Part shown: positions 47,101-57,709 of the stretch, piece by piece | Layout: the number at the start of each line of letters is the position of its first letter | Position numbering within the stretch: position 1 is the first letter of the stretch | From: Stromatinia cepivora | Taxonomy: Eukaryota > Ascomycota > Leotiomycetes > Helotiales > Sclerotiniaceae | NCBI GenBank assembly: GCA_014898415.1 | Contig: RCTD01000007.1 | Span: 1,736,001-1,800,000 of the forward strand | Direction of reading: 5' to 3' | Length of the DNA: 64,000 nt | Notes under the pieces: model-generated | Told to the model about the DNA's origin: nothing | Seen by the model: only the letters and a program-made list of their open reading frames with translations | Databases searched by the model: none | Made by a program: the position numbers and the translations under genes

Positions 47101-47169
47101 ATCAGATTTTAAAGGATTAAAATCTAATCTGCGCCGCTTGGGACTGGCTTCTCCATCTTCGCGACCCAT
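44164..47169 (-). CDS. prp16: Pre-mRNA splicing DEAH-box ATPase Prp16
   Basis: A single exon of 1001 residues. The N-terminal 300 residues are charged and variable, as in Prp16/DHX38. The helicase core has GETGSGKT (324-331), [12 protein letters not shown] (422-425), SAT (454-456), [12 protein letters not shown] and [12 protein letters not shown]. Winged-helix, ratchet and OB-fold parts follow ([39 protein letters not shown]). Stretches such as [20 protein letters not shown] are typical of Prp16 rather than Prp2, Prp22 or Prp43. It acts in the nucleus, remodels the spliceosome after the first catalytic step and proofreads branch-site choice. The absence of introns in this long gene is notable but not unusual for fungal helicases. 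Essential in yeast. Confidence 0.95.
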   Translation of the reverse strand: MGREDGEASPKRRRLDFNPLKSDDRFTVPARPSTSRGSSRPPSKFQSRSSNGSAMPRYTPSARSVPKQNEFDGPEPFVDEEDSKALDRDWYAGDEMGHTFGDDSHNPFGSYDNSWAEQQREAALVEKKTGKRQSARAHQKQKDVDAWETNRMLTSGVAQRRDFGDDFEDDEEATRVHLLVHDLKPPFLDGRTVFSKQLEPVPAVRDFQSDMAVFSRKGSKVVKERRQQKERQKQAQEATNMAGTALGNLMGVKEEEGDSAAPMMGEEEPQGSSKFAQHMKKNDGASNFSQSKSLREQREYLPAFAVREDLLRVIRDNQVVICVGETGSGKTTQLTQFLYEEGYGNTGLIGCTQPRRVAAMSVAKRVSEEMECKLGGTVGYAIRFEDCTSKETVIKYMTDGVLLRESLNEPDLDRYSCVIMDEAHERALNTDVLMGLFKKVLARRRDLKLIVTSATMNSKRFSDFYGGAPEFFIPGRTFPVDIMYHRSPVEDYVDQAVQQVLAIHVSQGAGDILVFMTGQEDIECTCELIQERLNALNDPPKLSILPIYSQMPADLQAKIFDRAAPGVRKVIVATNIAETSLTVDGIMYVVDAGYSKLKVYNPRMGMDTLQITPISQANASQRAGRAGRTGPGKAFHLFTEAAFKDELYIQTIPEIQRTNLSNTVLLLKSLGVKDLLDFDFMDPPPQDTITTSLFDLWALGALDNIGELTEIGRKMTAFPMDPSLAKLLITSEEYGCSEEMLTIVSMLSVPSVFYRPKERQDESDAAREKFFVPESDHLTYLHVYSQWKSNGYSDAWCTRHFLHPKSLRRAKEIREQLLDIMKMQRMNMVSCGTDWDVIRKCICSGYYHQAAKVKGIGEYVNLRTSVTVQLHPTSALYGLGYLPDYVVYHELILTSKEYMSTVTSVDPHWLAELGGVFFSVKEKGYSAREKRVTEVEFNRKMEIEAKMAEDKLREEKRIEAENNKLARKPMAITDGSGPVVKKVAAKGAVRRPAARRPGRGF

Positions 47170-47590
47170 TGTGTCGAAGTGTTGATGTTTATTTGTTTAT
47201 TGTGAGCCGGACGGAATCAACACCTTTCTCAAAAGGTTTGCTGCACGTCTCTGAGGCCTGCAGCTAAATTGAACAAGATAGGAGAAGTATAATAAATATA
47301 ATTGCTGATTGCTGACTGCTGATTTGGAATCCCAAAGTCTTCAGCATCCCAAATAAAATTGTCTCGGGGGTTTTGAAAGATAATTCATGGCTTGTCATGT
47401 TTTGGAGCTTGAAGCTAAAGGCTGAGAAGATAGGCTTGTGACGCTAGCGGCATCGAGCGGCCGCATTATCATGGTCGAGATAACGCTAAGATAAAAAAAA
47501 GTTGATCGAATGGAACAATTTATTTTTTATATCCCCGCTCCAGTCAATTTGTGAGCTCTTTTACGGTTTGTGATATAATATCAAATCACC
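47170..47590. promoter_or_regulatory. Shared divergent promoter region, Prp16 / Pwp1
   Basis: Only 421 bases separate the start codons of two divergently read genes, one for splicing and one for ribosome formation. Both promoters and 5' leaders must lie here. A NotI-like GCGGCCGC (GAGCGGCCGCATT) and a poly-A stretch are seen near the middle. No specific factor site is claimed. Confidence 0.6.
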
Positions 47591-49268
47591 ATGTCTATGA
47601 TCACAGCAACAGCCTGGGTCCCTCGTGGCTTCGCAGCTCCTTTCCCAACAAAATACAACTTTGACGAAGAGGAATTTCAGCGAATTGCTGATCTCGCGAA
47701 GTTGCAATTGGATGATGCGAACGAGGATTTGGAGGAAGCGCAAAACACAGCAGAAAATGGCGCAGATCCAGATGCTATGGTAGATGATGAGGGCTCAGAT
47801 GACGAAGCCGTTTCGAAAGGAGTGAGGTCAAAAGCGTTCGTTTGCTCCTCACAATTTTACTAGATTCCGCTGACTTTAGCGCAGTGAGGAGGATGATGAT
47901 TTAAAAGAATACGACTTGGATCATTACGATGATGATGTTGAAGAAGACAAGGAAGGCGGTGAGGGGATGGGTATGTTTGGAAATGTAAAATCACTTGCAT
48001 ACCACGAATCGAATGAAGAGGATCCATATATTACGATGGCAGGGAATGCGGAAGATGAAGACGAGGACAGGGAAGAACTTCAAATATTGGCAACTGACAA
48101 TATGCTACTGGCGGCAAAGATAGAGGATGAGGTTGCACATCTTGAAGTATATGTTTACGAAGACGAAGCTGATAACCTCTACGTACATCACGATATAATG
48201 TTACCGGCAATACCTTTATGTGTGGAATGGCTCGACTTGGCTGTCGGAAAACCCAGTGTTGATAAGGACTCGAGGGCAAATTTCGTCGCCGTTGGAACAT
48301 TCGACCCGGATATTGAGATTTGGGATTTAGATACAGTCGATTGCATGTACCCTAATGCTATTCTGGGGCAAGGTGGACAAAACAAAGGTGGAGACGAAGG
48401 AGCCAAGAAGAAGAAGAAAAACAAGAAGTCGAAAAAGGCCAATGACGAATTTCACGTGGATGCAATTCTCTCATTAGCTGCCAATAGGCATCACCGAAAC
48501 CTTCTGGCCTCTTCTTCGGCGGATAAGACAGTCAAACTTTGGGATTTACACACTACCACATGTGCAAAGTCATACACACATCATACGGACAAAGTATGCT
48601 CGTTAGCCTGGCATCCAAAGGAATCTACCGTTCTGCTGAGTGGTAGTTACGATAGAACCGTGGTAGCTGCAGATATGAGAGCTCCAGATGCGAAAGCACC
48701 CAGGTGGGGAGTAGAAAGTGACGTCGAAAATGTTCGTTGGGACCCTCACGACCCAAATTACTTCTATGTCTCAACTGAGAGTGGTGTCATTCACTTCCAC
48801 GATATCCGAAAAGCTCCAGCAAACCCCAGTGCCACTAGACCAGTATGGATGCTACAAGCACATGACGATTCTGTTTCTGCCTTCGATATAAACCCTACGA
48901 TTCCTGGATTCTTGGCTACCGGATCAGGAGACAAGCAAGTTAAGCTCTGGAACATACAGCCCACCGGACCTACAATGGTAGTATCACGAGACTTGGATGT
49001 TGGAAAGGTTTTCTCAACAACCTTTGCACCGGACGAAGAAGTCAGTTTCAGACTCGCTGTAGCAGGCAGTAAAGGACTCGTACAAGTTTGGGACTGCAGT
49101 ACCAACCCCGGTGTACGACGTGCATTTGCAGATAGAGTGGTGCCTGTCGAGGGAGAAATTATGGAAAGATTAGTAGGCGTACAAAATGATAGCGAGTCGG
49201 AAGATGATGATGAAGAGCTTGAAGAAGGCGATGGAGGTGAAGTTGAGTCTATGGACGAGGATGATTAA
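47591..49268 (+). CDS. pwp1: Periodic tryptophan protein 1 (Pwp1), WD-repeat ribosome-biogenesis factor
   Basis: Two exons: 47591-47826 and 47885-49268, giving 539 residues. The start MITATAWVPRGFA is the conserved Pwp1 N-terminus, followed by acidic regions and KEYDLDHYDDD. WD repeats include VGTFDPDIEIWDLDTVDC, LLASSSADKTVKLWDLHT, VLLSGSYDRTVVAADMR and FLATGSGDKQVKLWNIQ. A lysine-rich stretch (about KKKKKNKKSKK) sits between the first repeats, a probable nucleolar signal. The C-terminus is acidic. Pwp1 homologues act in nucleolar chromatin and large-subunit rRNA processing. The donor was chosen as GTGAG|GTCAAA with acceptor GCGCAG so that the chain reads SEEDDDLKEY; the nearer GTGAGG donor breaks the frame. 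Confidence 0.94.
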
Positions 49269-49993
49269 ATAAGCACATGTCTATCTGTAAAGACGACACC
49301 AAATTCAAATACCAAATCAAAATAATTACTCACTTCATCTATTTCAGTCGGTAGATGTAGATCCCTCCCCATAGTTCATCCGGAATTTTACACGGAGATT
49401 TTGTTTGAAGATCAAACCTCGATCAAATTTAGATGAAGCATTTTCTTCCTGGCTTACTATATCTCATTCCGAGCGATTTCTATATCATAACGGAAAACAC
49501 AATACTATCATCTTGAATCAAAATCCAAATTTAGATATGCATAGATTAAATTTATGAAATGCATGAAAAAATGATACAGCTCGCACAACATACGCAGTAC
49601 GTGAATACAGCATACAGCACATCACATTCCGTAACCTCGAAACCGCACAGTCCGTCCGTCCCGAGGAAAAATGAATAAGAAAAATACAGTAAGAAATTCA
49701 GCCTGATGGAACCGCGCACATGTTCACGTAACGGGATTTGGTGGAGAAATCGGATCCGGGTGAGAATCAGAGTCAGAGTCCTCGAAACCGTTTGGGATGG
49801 TTTGGGGATCTAGAATGGATGATGTGATGGGATGGGATGAACTACGGAGTGTCAAACCGCAACGTGTGTTGCGTAAAATGGCGTTTAAGTGTCAGTCAAT
49901 GATAGTTTGTTGCACTGTCGGAGCTAGAATGAAAAAAATCTTTCCAGTAGGAGAAATGAATGGAAAGGGAAATGGAGATTTGGCGGTTTAGGT

Positions 49994-50123
49994 ACTCGTG
50001 CGGCCAGAAAGTATGCAACTCTGAAGCTAGGGGGCACGTACCTCAAGATGGTAAACCACAAAGAGGAATAACCTGGTTTCTCTAGCGCCGGAGTTGCATC
50101 CTTTACTTTCTGGCAGCACGAGT
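49994..50123. mobile_element. 130-base hairpin element, MITE-like
   Basis: The left arm at 49994-50022 (ACTCGTGCGGCCAGAAAGTA, then TGCAACTC) is the near-complement of the right arm at 50090-50123 (GAGTTGCATCC, then TACTTTCTGGCAGCACGAGT). There is one mismatch and one four-base insertion. The arms take up about half of the element. This is the form of a short inverted-repeat transposon remnant, with flanks near TA. A structured RNA cannot be excluded. Confidence 0.5.
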
Positions 50124-50432
50124 TAGGCATCAGATTAATTATTTAGGACTACAGCTAAAATTACACTCAGCAGTGTAACATGAATGACGAGGCTTTGTAC
50201 ATCTAGGCTTAGAAATAGGATGGAATGGGGGATTCGATATGTCATTGTATCAGATGATCTAGATAATTGATCCTTTTCGCCTCTTCCCATTCCTTTGAAG
50301 TCACACTATTAGTTGTATCGCTTGTTAATTCGAAGATAGGCTCATAAAACTGATAGACGGCGAAATGAGAAAGTAATTTTATCTCTTAATGCACAATAGG
50401 AAGTTAGATACAAATAAATATTCATGGATTTG

Positions 50433-50478
50433 TAATCATTATAATCATTATAATCATTATAATCATTATAATCATTAT
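50433..50478 (+). repeat. Nine-base tandem repeat (AATCATTAT)5
   Basis: Five perfect copies of AATCATTAT. In one frame it reads Asn-His-Tyr repeatedly, which explains a false open frame there. Confidence 0.93.
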
Positions 50479-52238
50479 TCTACCGGTACCGCTAGCTATT
50501 TTCATGCTTCCAATCCTTTCACAAACGCACGTTCATCGCAATCCACATTTTTCGCGTCCGCTTTCGCTTTGGCCATGCTTACCATGTTCATGCTTCATCC
50601 ATACACATGTCCAATGACTGATAATCAGACATAGCATTTTCTCCACGAGGGATCATGTATCTGAAACGGTGAAACATCAGATGGGTTGAAATGGTCAAAT
50701 CAGAGATTACATGTCCCTGTTGATGTGATGATTGGCCCACTTGAACTACTACACACATACGCGAGCTGCGCGGGCTGCGCTACGCCTTCTTGACTAGGGC
50801 GTTTAGAAGACCTGAATTCATAGATTTTGATTGTAGGATGTCCGGTGATGGATTAGTAATAAATGGGTGAGATAGAGAGGAGTGTAGAGCTAATAATGAA
50901 CGAACGAAGCTTACAATCTTTGAATGAAGCTTACAATTGTTCATGAGTTATTAGCGCTCAGATAATGATATCGGGCTATTTACCTGATGGGGGAGTTAAT
51001 TGTTGATCATAAGGAGAACGATAACTCCGGGTCCAACACGCTTCACTTCATTGAGTTGATGTAATTGGATGAATGATTACTTTTTGTACTTTTTGTAGGG
51101 GATAATTCTCTAGTGTACGGAGTATATGATGATGTCTTCATTTTTTATGTGGTTTCTTTTCCCATTATCGGCCAATCAATACTAATTTATGCCCTGTGAA
51201 AGCTTGGGCTCTTTTTTTAACAAGGGGGAAATACTCTTTTACTATGCAACAAAAATTATTAACTCCCCTTCCCCCTTAGCGCCATGTTGGTTGTAATCCT
51301 GGTAAGAGAAGAACCCTTGTGAATGAACCCGTCTCTTAGGTATATTGCCTTTTGGCTTCGGTCAAAAGATCAAAAGGAAGAATTAGCAACTTTTGGCGCG
51401 ATTTTGCATTTTTACCTTTTTTGCCTATCACAACTCCGTTTAATCTTCGAATCCTTTCCTTTTCTCTTCTCTTCTCTTTGCTCAACCATCTCACAACGCC
51501 AAAGGCCTTTATTATTCCAGTCATCGCAGGATCGATTAGATATCAGTGACGAAAAGAGTGTTGGACTATACATTCATACATTCCTTCAAAGTTTGCTTGA
51601 TTGCTGGATACAGGTTGTTCGACACATTCATTATCGACAAACAGGAAATCCACATATCCCACGATCCCTCCCTTTCGAGTAACCTTTCAAACATTTTACA
51701 CGCTCCAGAGATATCAAGATAACTTCCAACTTCCAAACCTTCATTCTTGAACACTTCGAAAGAGACGTGACTGCAGAAATTCACTATTTCGTTGCTATTA
51801 CACATCACGACAAATCAAATTTCCAGTACATGATTTCACTTCTATACAACAAATCAAAAGTAAACTCAAGGAGTCACTTTTTGAATATCGGCCCGCCTCG
51901 ATCTTAGATTTGCGTCACGGAGTAATTCCTTCAAAACTCAGGTCATTCCTACAGAAAAAAAAATTAGTCGCGCCACACCCACTTTCAAAGCTTCTATACT
52001 TTAGAGCTTCAAATAATATTTCTTGTCCAACCAGAAATACACCATAAGCTCACCCGCAGGATACATCTGATCAACTACCAATCTCATTCAATCGATCTCC
52101 TGCACACCACTAAAGATTACCCGTCGGAAGATCAAATCCGGAATATCTTACCGGGGCTAACGAATCCCCCCACCATATCACTGGCAAAAAAAGTAGTTTA
52201 TTCTTATTATCCGCAGAACAGATTCCATATCAGCAAAA

Positions 52239-53027
52239 ATGTCTCTTGCACGAGCATTTACAACTAGGAAGGCAAAGAAGCAGCTCGATGTTGCCGCTCC
52301 TTCACCAACTGCGCAAAGATCCATAACCCCCAAGTTTGCGCATGGAACTATTAAGCGCTCACAGATTTCAGGACCAACTGAGCTTCTTTCTACCACCAAT
52401 ATGTTGTCATACAATGCTCCGGATCTCTACCCAAAAGATGCCAGTAAACGAATTGCATCGAGCAGCACTGCATCAACTCATTCCGGAGAAGAGTCAGATA
52501 CCTCAAGGATGACTAGCTCGACAAGTTTAACTTCGGCCGACACATTGTCAATTGAATCTCGATCACCGATAACTCCAGCAGGAGATCATCTCTCGGCATT
52601 CAATTTTGGCCAAAAGTCGATTGAAATCGCATCTGGTGATGAAGCACCCGGCATCCCACAGAGAGCCCCTTCACACACCAAGAAGAACCACGAAATTATT
52701 TCGCGCAAAAACTCTGTTGCAAGAATGTCTTCACCAAAGAGCACTACCACAGTCAGATCGACAATGCATATGTTTTCGGCAAATGTTGAGGAAGCGGCAG
52801 CTGCTGAGCCGCATCCTTTCGGCAACGAACTTGCTCAGGTCACCGAGATTGCTGAAGAATATGGTATTACCAAGGAAACCTTAGCCATTGTCGACGAGGA
52901 AGAACAAGAGTTAATATCAAGAGGATTATTTAAATTCAGAGCCGAAGACTACATGAGCGAAATACAAGGACTATTCATGAGTGCTTTCGGCGAAGTCAAA
53001 CCTACCATAGGACCGGTATGGATCTAG
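52239..53027 (+). CDS. Conserved fungal protein of unknown function
   Basis: A single exon of 262 residues with ATG at 52239. The first 200 residues are Ser/Thr-rich and probably disordered, with a basic start (MSLARAFTTRKAKKQ). The last 70 residues are ordered-looking and acidic: HPFGNELAQVTEIAEEYG, EEEQELISRGLFKFRAED and EIQGLFMSAFGEV. That pattern, a variable front and a tight end, suggests a real conserved C-terminal domain, and I have the impression that it is widespread in Pezizomycotina, but I cannot name it. There is no signal peptide or membrane span. The gene stands alone between two large non-coding stretches. Confidence 0.7.
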   Translation: MSLARAFTTRKAKKQLDVAAPSPTAQRSITPKFAHGTIKRSQISGPTELLSTTNMLSYNAPDLYPKDASKRIASSSTASTHSGEESDTSRMTSSTSLTSADTLSIESRSPITPAGDHLSAFNFGQKSIEIASGDEAPGIPQRAPSHTKKNHEIISRKNSVARMSSPKSTTTVRSTMHMFSANVEEAAAAEPHPFGNELAQVTEIAEEYGITKETLAIVDEEEQELISRGLFKFRAEDYMSEIQGLFMSAFGEVKPTIGPVWI

Positions 53028-54326
53028 AATATCTGAGACAGGTTTCTCTTTATTCTACAGCTTGACGCTACCTTTACAACTTTCGATGTACATACTTTAT
53101 TACCACTCGTCACTTGATGAACCTTTCTTTACGCTCCTTTCACGATTATTACATATAATCTCTACATTTACGTCTCTTTCGACAGTCATGGAAAAACCGG
53201 TGGAGGAGGAGTTATTACGGCCTGGAATTTCATTTGTAGTGTTGGAGGGAAAGATGTTTGTTTGGTCGGTCGATATCCATGGATTGGCTATATCCCGGAG
53301 TTTTTCTTTTAGGGCGGACTCCCACACACTCTCTTTGGGTCTATTTCATTAATTGTCATTTATCCATCACATACTCTCTTTAAGATATCAAAGGATATCA
53401 TCGCGTGGATTTGGATTAGGATTTGGGGGTACTTGGATGGAATAGTACTCACTCATGTATTTCGATGGGCTAAGAGATGAGGTCGCATGGAGGACATGAT
53501 ACGAAGTAATGGATGGGTTAAACTGAACTTTAATTGCTATTACCTACCTAAGTAAAGGACAAGACCATACAGACAGATAGACAGACAGCAATGTTTACCA
53601 AGATATCCAAAGATCCTCACGTTCCATCAGTTTTCCCTCCCGTGCTTGTGATTTCCTTCCTATTCCAATTTTTTTCACCTTGCGCGAATTTAAAGGAATA
53701 ACTTCCCATATGGGCCATATGGGTCGTTTTTGGACCATTATCTACGGAGTAGAGTACGCAGTACAGTGGAGCTGATATGTTTAAGTTTAAGGTTTTTTCA
53801 TGCATTGCAAAGCAAAGCAAAGCTTAAATAGAGTTACAAATATCCTGATGATCTATGATCTACTACTCCGTAGGTACATAAAAAGTTGAATCTCTGATGG
53901 TATTAGAAAATAATTGCGGATATGTGGATAGGTATTTAATTCTTTTTTTTCTATCGATTCTCGATTCTTGATTTTTGATTCACGGTTGTTGATTCGCGAT
54001 TCGATTTATTCTATGGTGTTTATTTCGTACATGGACGGTTTTGTTGTTGATCCTGGAGTAATGTTTGATGTTTGATGTCTGATCTTTGAGTGATGTTTAA
54101 GTGATGTGATGTGATATTTTTGAATCCTGTAATTTTGACGATGGGGAGAAAGAAAGGTGAGGTCCTGAAATTTCCTAGGGCGGGGGTATGAATCGTTAGG
54201 GATTAATGAAGTGATATCTAGCTATGGGGCGTTGGATACTTTATACTTGCTTTATATTTATTACGTGATATGATGTGATATGAAATATAGGTTGGGATCG
54301 GATCGCATGGGATGGAATGAGATAAA

Positions 54327-54349
54327 GTAGGTAGGTAGGTAGGTAGGTA
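54327..54349 (+). repeat. Tetranucleotide microsatellite (GTAG)n
   Basis: About five to six copies of GTAG/GGTA in a row in non-coding sequence. Confidence 0.93.
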
Positions 54350-54714
54350 AGAAAACGATGGTTTCTATATGAGACGAAACGAAACGAAATGGGATGGGAT
54401 GAGCTTTCGTTTGGACGAGGTGTCATGTCAATCACAATGTCAATTGCGGAAGGGAAGGGAAGTACCGAAGAGGATGAGGATGTTTTGAAACGAGCTTGGA
54501 ATCTGGATATCGGTGCGTAGATACCGCATACAAGCCGTGAACTTCTAGGTATGTACTTACCTATACTTAGGTATCTAAGTATGTTGCATACCTATCTACC
54601 ACCTAGTAAGCATTGTCTTTTCGATTTATTCTGTAAGCACCGCTATTTCGGAGATGAGGAAAGTTGATCATGGATGTGATGTAGATCATGTGATTATCAC
54701 GTGGATGGATTTAT

Positions 54715-54815
54715 TTTGTTGCATATCTGAAAAGGAAAGGGTATGAGGGTAGGGGCAGAGGCATGATGGATGGCACCACATCTGATCCCACACATCTTCA
54801 GATATGCAACAAAAT
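54715..54815. repeat. Inverted repeat with perfect 18-base arms
   Basis: TTTTGTTGCATATCTGAA at 54715-54732 is complemented exactly by TTCAGATATGCAACAAAA at 54798-54815, with a 65-base loop. Outside both arms lies an ATTATCACGTG/AATCACGTGA motif, so the symmetry extends in part to about 54691-54832. It is a possible short MITE. Confidence 0.8.
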
Positions 54816-56200
54816 CAATAATCACGTGAAATATTGATTCGGGGAGGCCTGGTTGGTTGAGATGGGCATGATTATGTAATTCCGGACCGCTGAAACTAGC
54901 GTGGAAAGCTTGAGCAAGCTAAAATAATTTTTTCTTGTGGTTGGAGGAATGGGAAAATACATCAATCATCACCATAACTTGGGGACGATGAAGCACAATC
55001 TGTTCGCCCAGCGATGACAATTGATTGGGAATTCATTACTCAACTGGGGAGTGAGAATGGGGACAAAGTAAACGTGAGATGTCAAATCGACGGTCGCCAG
55101 AGAGATAAAGATGTGATGGTTAGGAGAAATATTGGAAGGCCGATAGGTCGCGATTATATTTCTACCTATGGACAATACGTTGGAGATATACAGTTCTAAA
55201 CGTCAATTATGAGGTCCTTCTACATCACTAACAAGCAGCCCAATCCGCGCATCACGGCTTCACCAAACCAGCAAGTGAAAATCACAACTCACTTCTCACC
55301 AACACATCATCTACCTCCCAACCATCCGTAAGTTCCCCTTCGTCTCCTCTCACCCCAATCAACCAGCCAAACCACCACCACCAAAAGCAAAACTACAATG
55401 ATGAGATCAATACCCTCAAAATTATCTTTAGGAAGAGCCGTATGAGGTTGACATCCCTAACAAAAACACTCACGCCAATTATCTGTGTGGCATCGTCATA
55501 TGCAGCGGGTTTTTGGGGTCGGTGTGGGATCGTTGACGGTGCTTTGAGTGTGGGGTTCTGAAGTTTTTTTCCGTTATGAAATGCTGTGATGGTGGTTTGG
55601 TCGGTTTAAGGAAAAAGTTTTGGGATGTGGACTAACTTTTTTTGATTAAGAATAGGATGTTGTTCGAGGGTTGAAGGGATATGAAGATAAGATTTGGATC
55701 GGAGAAGGGTGAAGATGGGTTTGAGCCGCTGCCGCCGTTGAGAATGCAATCGATGCCGCAGATAAGTTAGAGAAATTCTGCTACCATGATAGGTCCATGG
55801 CATTCTAGTCTGCAAGATACGAGCTGGCGCGCATTGAACCGGGTTGACGATTCAATTGAGTCTCTGCTCCTGCAATTTTGCTGGTGGTTCGAGGAAGGAA
55901 AAAGCTTGGCAGATATTATCAGGCTCTTCACCCTTGAGCTGGGCATGTTGGTAGCAAAGTTGGCTATCATTCATATCATGTCGCCCTATGGTCAAGTGGC
56001 TATTTAGTATTTTTATTGATACCCTCTACGATATCGTCAATTTCTCAAAACTTCCTAGATTAGCCGGCGTAGACGTACATAAAAACAATTCTAAAAATTG
56101 CTCATTCATAAATAATTTCTATCCACGCCAATCCCCGTCCCCAACATCTCCTCTCTTCTCCCCGCATGAAAATGAAAATGAAAATGAATATCCATGAGCA

Positions 56201-56266
56201 CCCATCCATCCACCCATCCATCCACCCATCCATCCACCCATCCATCCACCCATCCATCCATCCATC
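56201..56266 (+). repeat. Twelve-base tandem repeat (CCATCCATCCAC)n
   Basis: About five copies built from CCAT/CCAC units in a C-rich non-coding stretch, preceded by a short AAAATG repeat (56167-56186). Confidence 0.92.
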
Positions 56267-56520
56267 CTCATCCCACCCCATCCACCAATCATCTACTAAA
56301 CACCCTTTCTAAAACTCAATCAATTCAATAAAATCCATCCCCAACAAATCATCAGACTTACACAAGATATAATACAACACAATAACTCAACTCCAAACTC
56401 CAATTCCTATTCCTATTCCTATTCCAAATTCGTCCTTCACCCTTCTTCTTCAAACCTGCACAAATAACACATACACACCATCCCCCTTCTCCCCTTCTCC
56501 CCTCCTCGTTCCCCCCTCCC

Positions 56521-56580
56521 ACTTTCACACTTTCACACTTTCACACTTTCACACTTTCACACTTTCACACTTCCACACTT
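56521..56580 (+). repeat. Eight-base tandem repeat (ACTTTCAC)n
   Basis: About seven copies of ACTTTCAC, the last with one T to C change. A TATTCC repeat precedes it at 56401-56426. Confidence 0.95.
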
Positions 56581-57709
56581 TCCTATCAATATTCTTACTG
56601 GAATTGAAATAAAATAAAACAAAATATACGGATTTCCTAGAAACCTTATATAGTCTTTTTTTCTCTTTTCCTTTTTATTTCTTTAGTTTTTACTCATTAC
56701 CCTTTATTCTTTACTTTCTTCTTAAACATATATGGCGAGTCTTTTTTCTTATTGATTTGTATATATATGTATGAGAAAGAATAAATAAATTAAATTTGAA
56801 TTATGAGGTATGGGGTTTGTTTTTCTGTGCCCGCGGTGTTTGATATATGAAAGAATGATGTGAGGAAACCGCTGATTTAATATCCAACAAATGATGGAGG
56901 TGCGTAATTGAGTTTCTTGCCGGTCATAGAATCGCTGGGAATGGAGGTATGATATTATAAATATTTTTATTATTTCTTATTCTCATTCTCATATTTATCC
57001 TTCTCAGCTTCTCCCTTCCACATTCTCAAATAGATTTACCCATATGTCCTCTCAGCAAATCTCAACATGTGCTTTTCTCCCATCCCTATCCCCATTCCCG
57101 TATTCAATAATAAGGCTTCTCCACGCCAAGTGCAACACTACCAATTAATCACCATGCTCACGTCTAGTTCCTCCTCTCGTTGTTTCAACCCTGCCAATCT
57201 AACCCCTTCTAAAAAATATATATATGCATACCCACTCCCTTTTCCCCGCCGCCCTCAAGCGCAGTAAACCAGAATAAAGCTCGTCAATAACCAACGAGTA
57301 AAAGCCATACAAGAAAAAAAGAAATACCATTAGGCGCCCTAATGGCCTAATCCAATAATTTATCCACCTAGCACCCAGCTCACTTTTTCCTTTAATACAA
57401 AATATGATATGTCCAGAAAACAGATCGTAAATATCGCGCGCTCCTTATGCAATGAGCCCGTAGAAGCATGGCCTACAATGAAGTTCGTTATAGAAGGTTG
57501 GTGGAATATATGTACAAGTACAGAAAAACAAGTATGCATGCGTTGGATTATATGACGGGTCTTCAAGATTCGAGTTGAAACTGCTCCTATAGTGTGATCG
57601 GTGGATTATTCTAAATCGAGTGGTGAAATGCGGCCGTTAATCGTAAGAGTACGTATCAGAAAAAAGTTGCAATGCTAGCACGAAACGCCACAAACTTGAG
57701 AAACAATGC

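Larger units (their letters stand above)
49269..52238. other. 3-kb intergenic region
   Basis: No gene is supported. It holds a 130-base hairpin element (49994-50123), a nine-base tandem repeat (50433-50478) and, in the last 600 bases, C/A/T-rich sequence likely to be the leader of the next gene. Open frames at 50389-50634 and 51323-51682 come from repeat or low-complexity sequence. Confidence 0.45.
53028..57709. other. 4.7-kb gene-free region with many simple repeats
   Basis: The largest stretch without a supported gene. It contains a hairpin (54715-54815), microsatellites at 54327-54349, 56201-56266, 56401-56426 and 56521-56580, and long T- or C-rich strands. Open frames found here (for example 55014-55199) are short and lack family content. 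A 27-codon spliced candidate at 55398-55547 is discussed as a finding. It may hold untranslated ends and non-coding RNA. Confidence 0.45.

Noticed and set aside
50389..50634. Asn-His-Tyr repeat protein
   Set aside because: The frame arises from the AATCATTAT repeat and lacks other coding signs.
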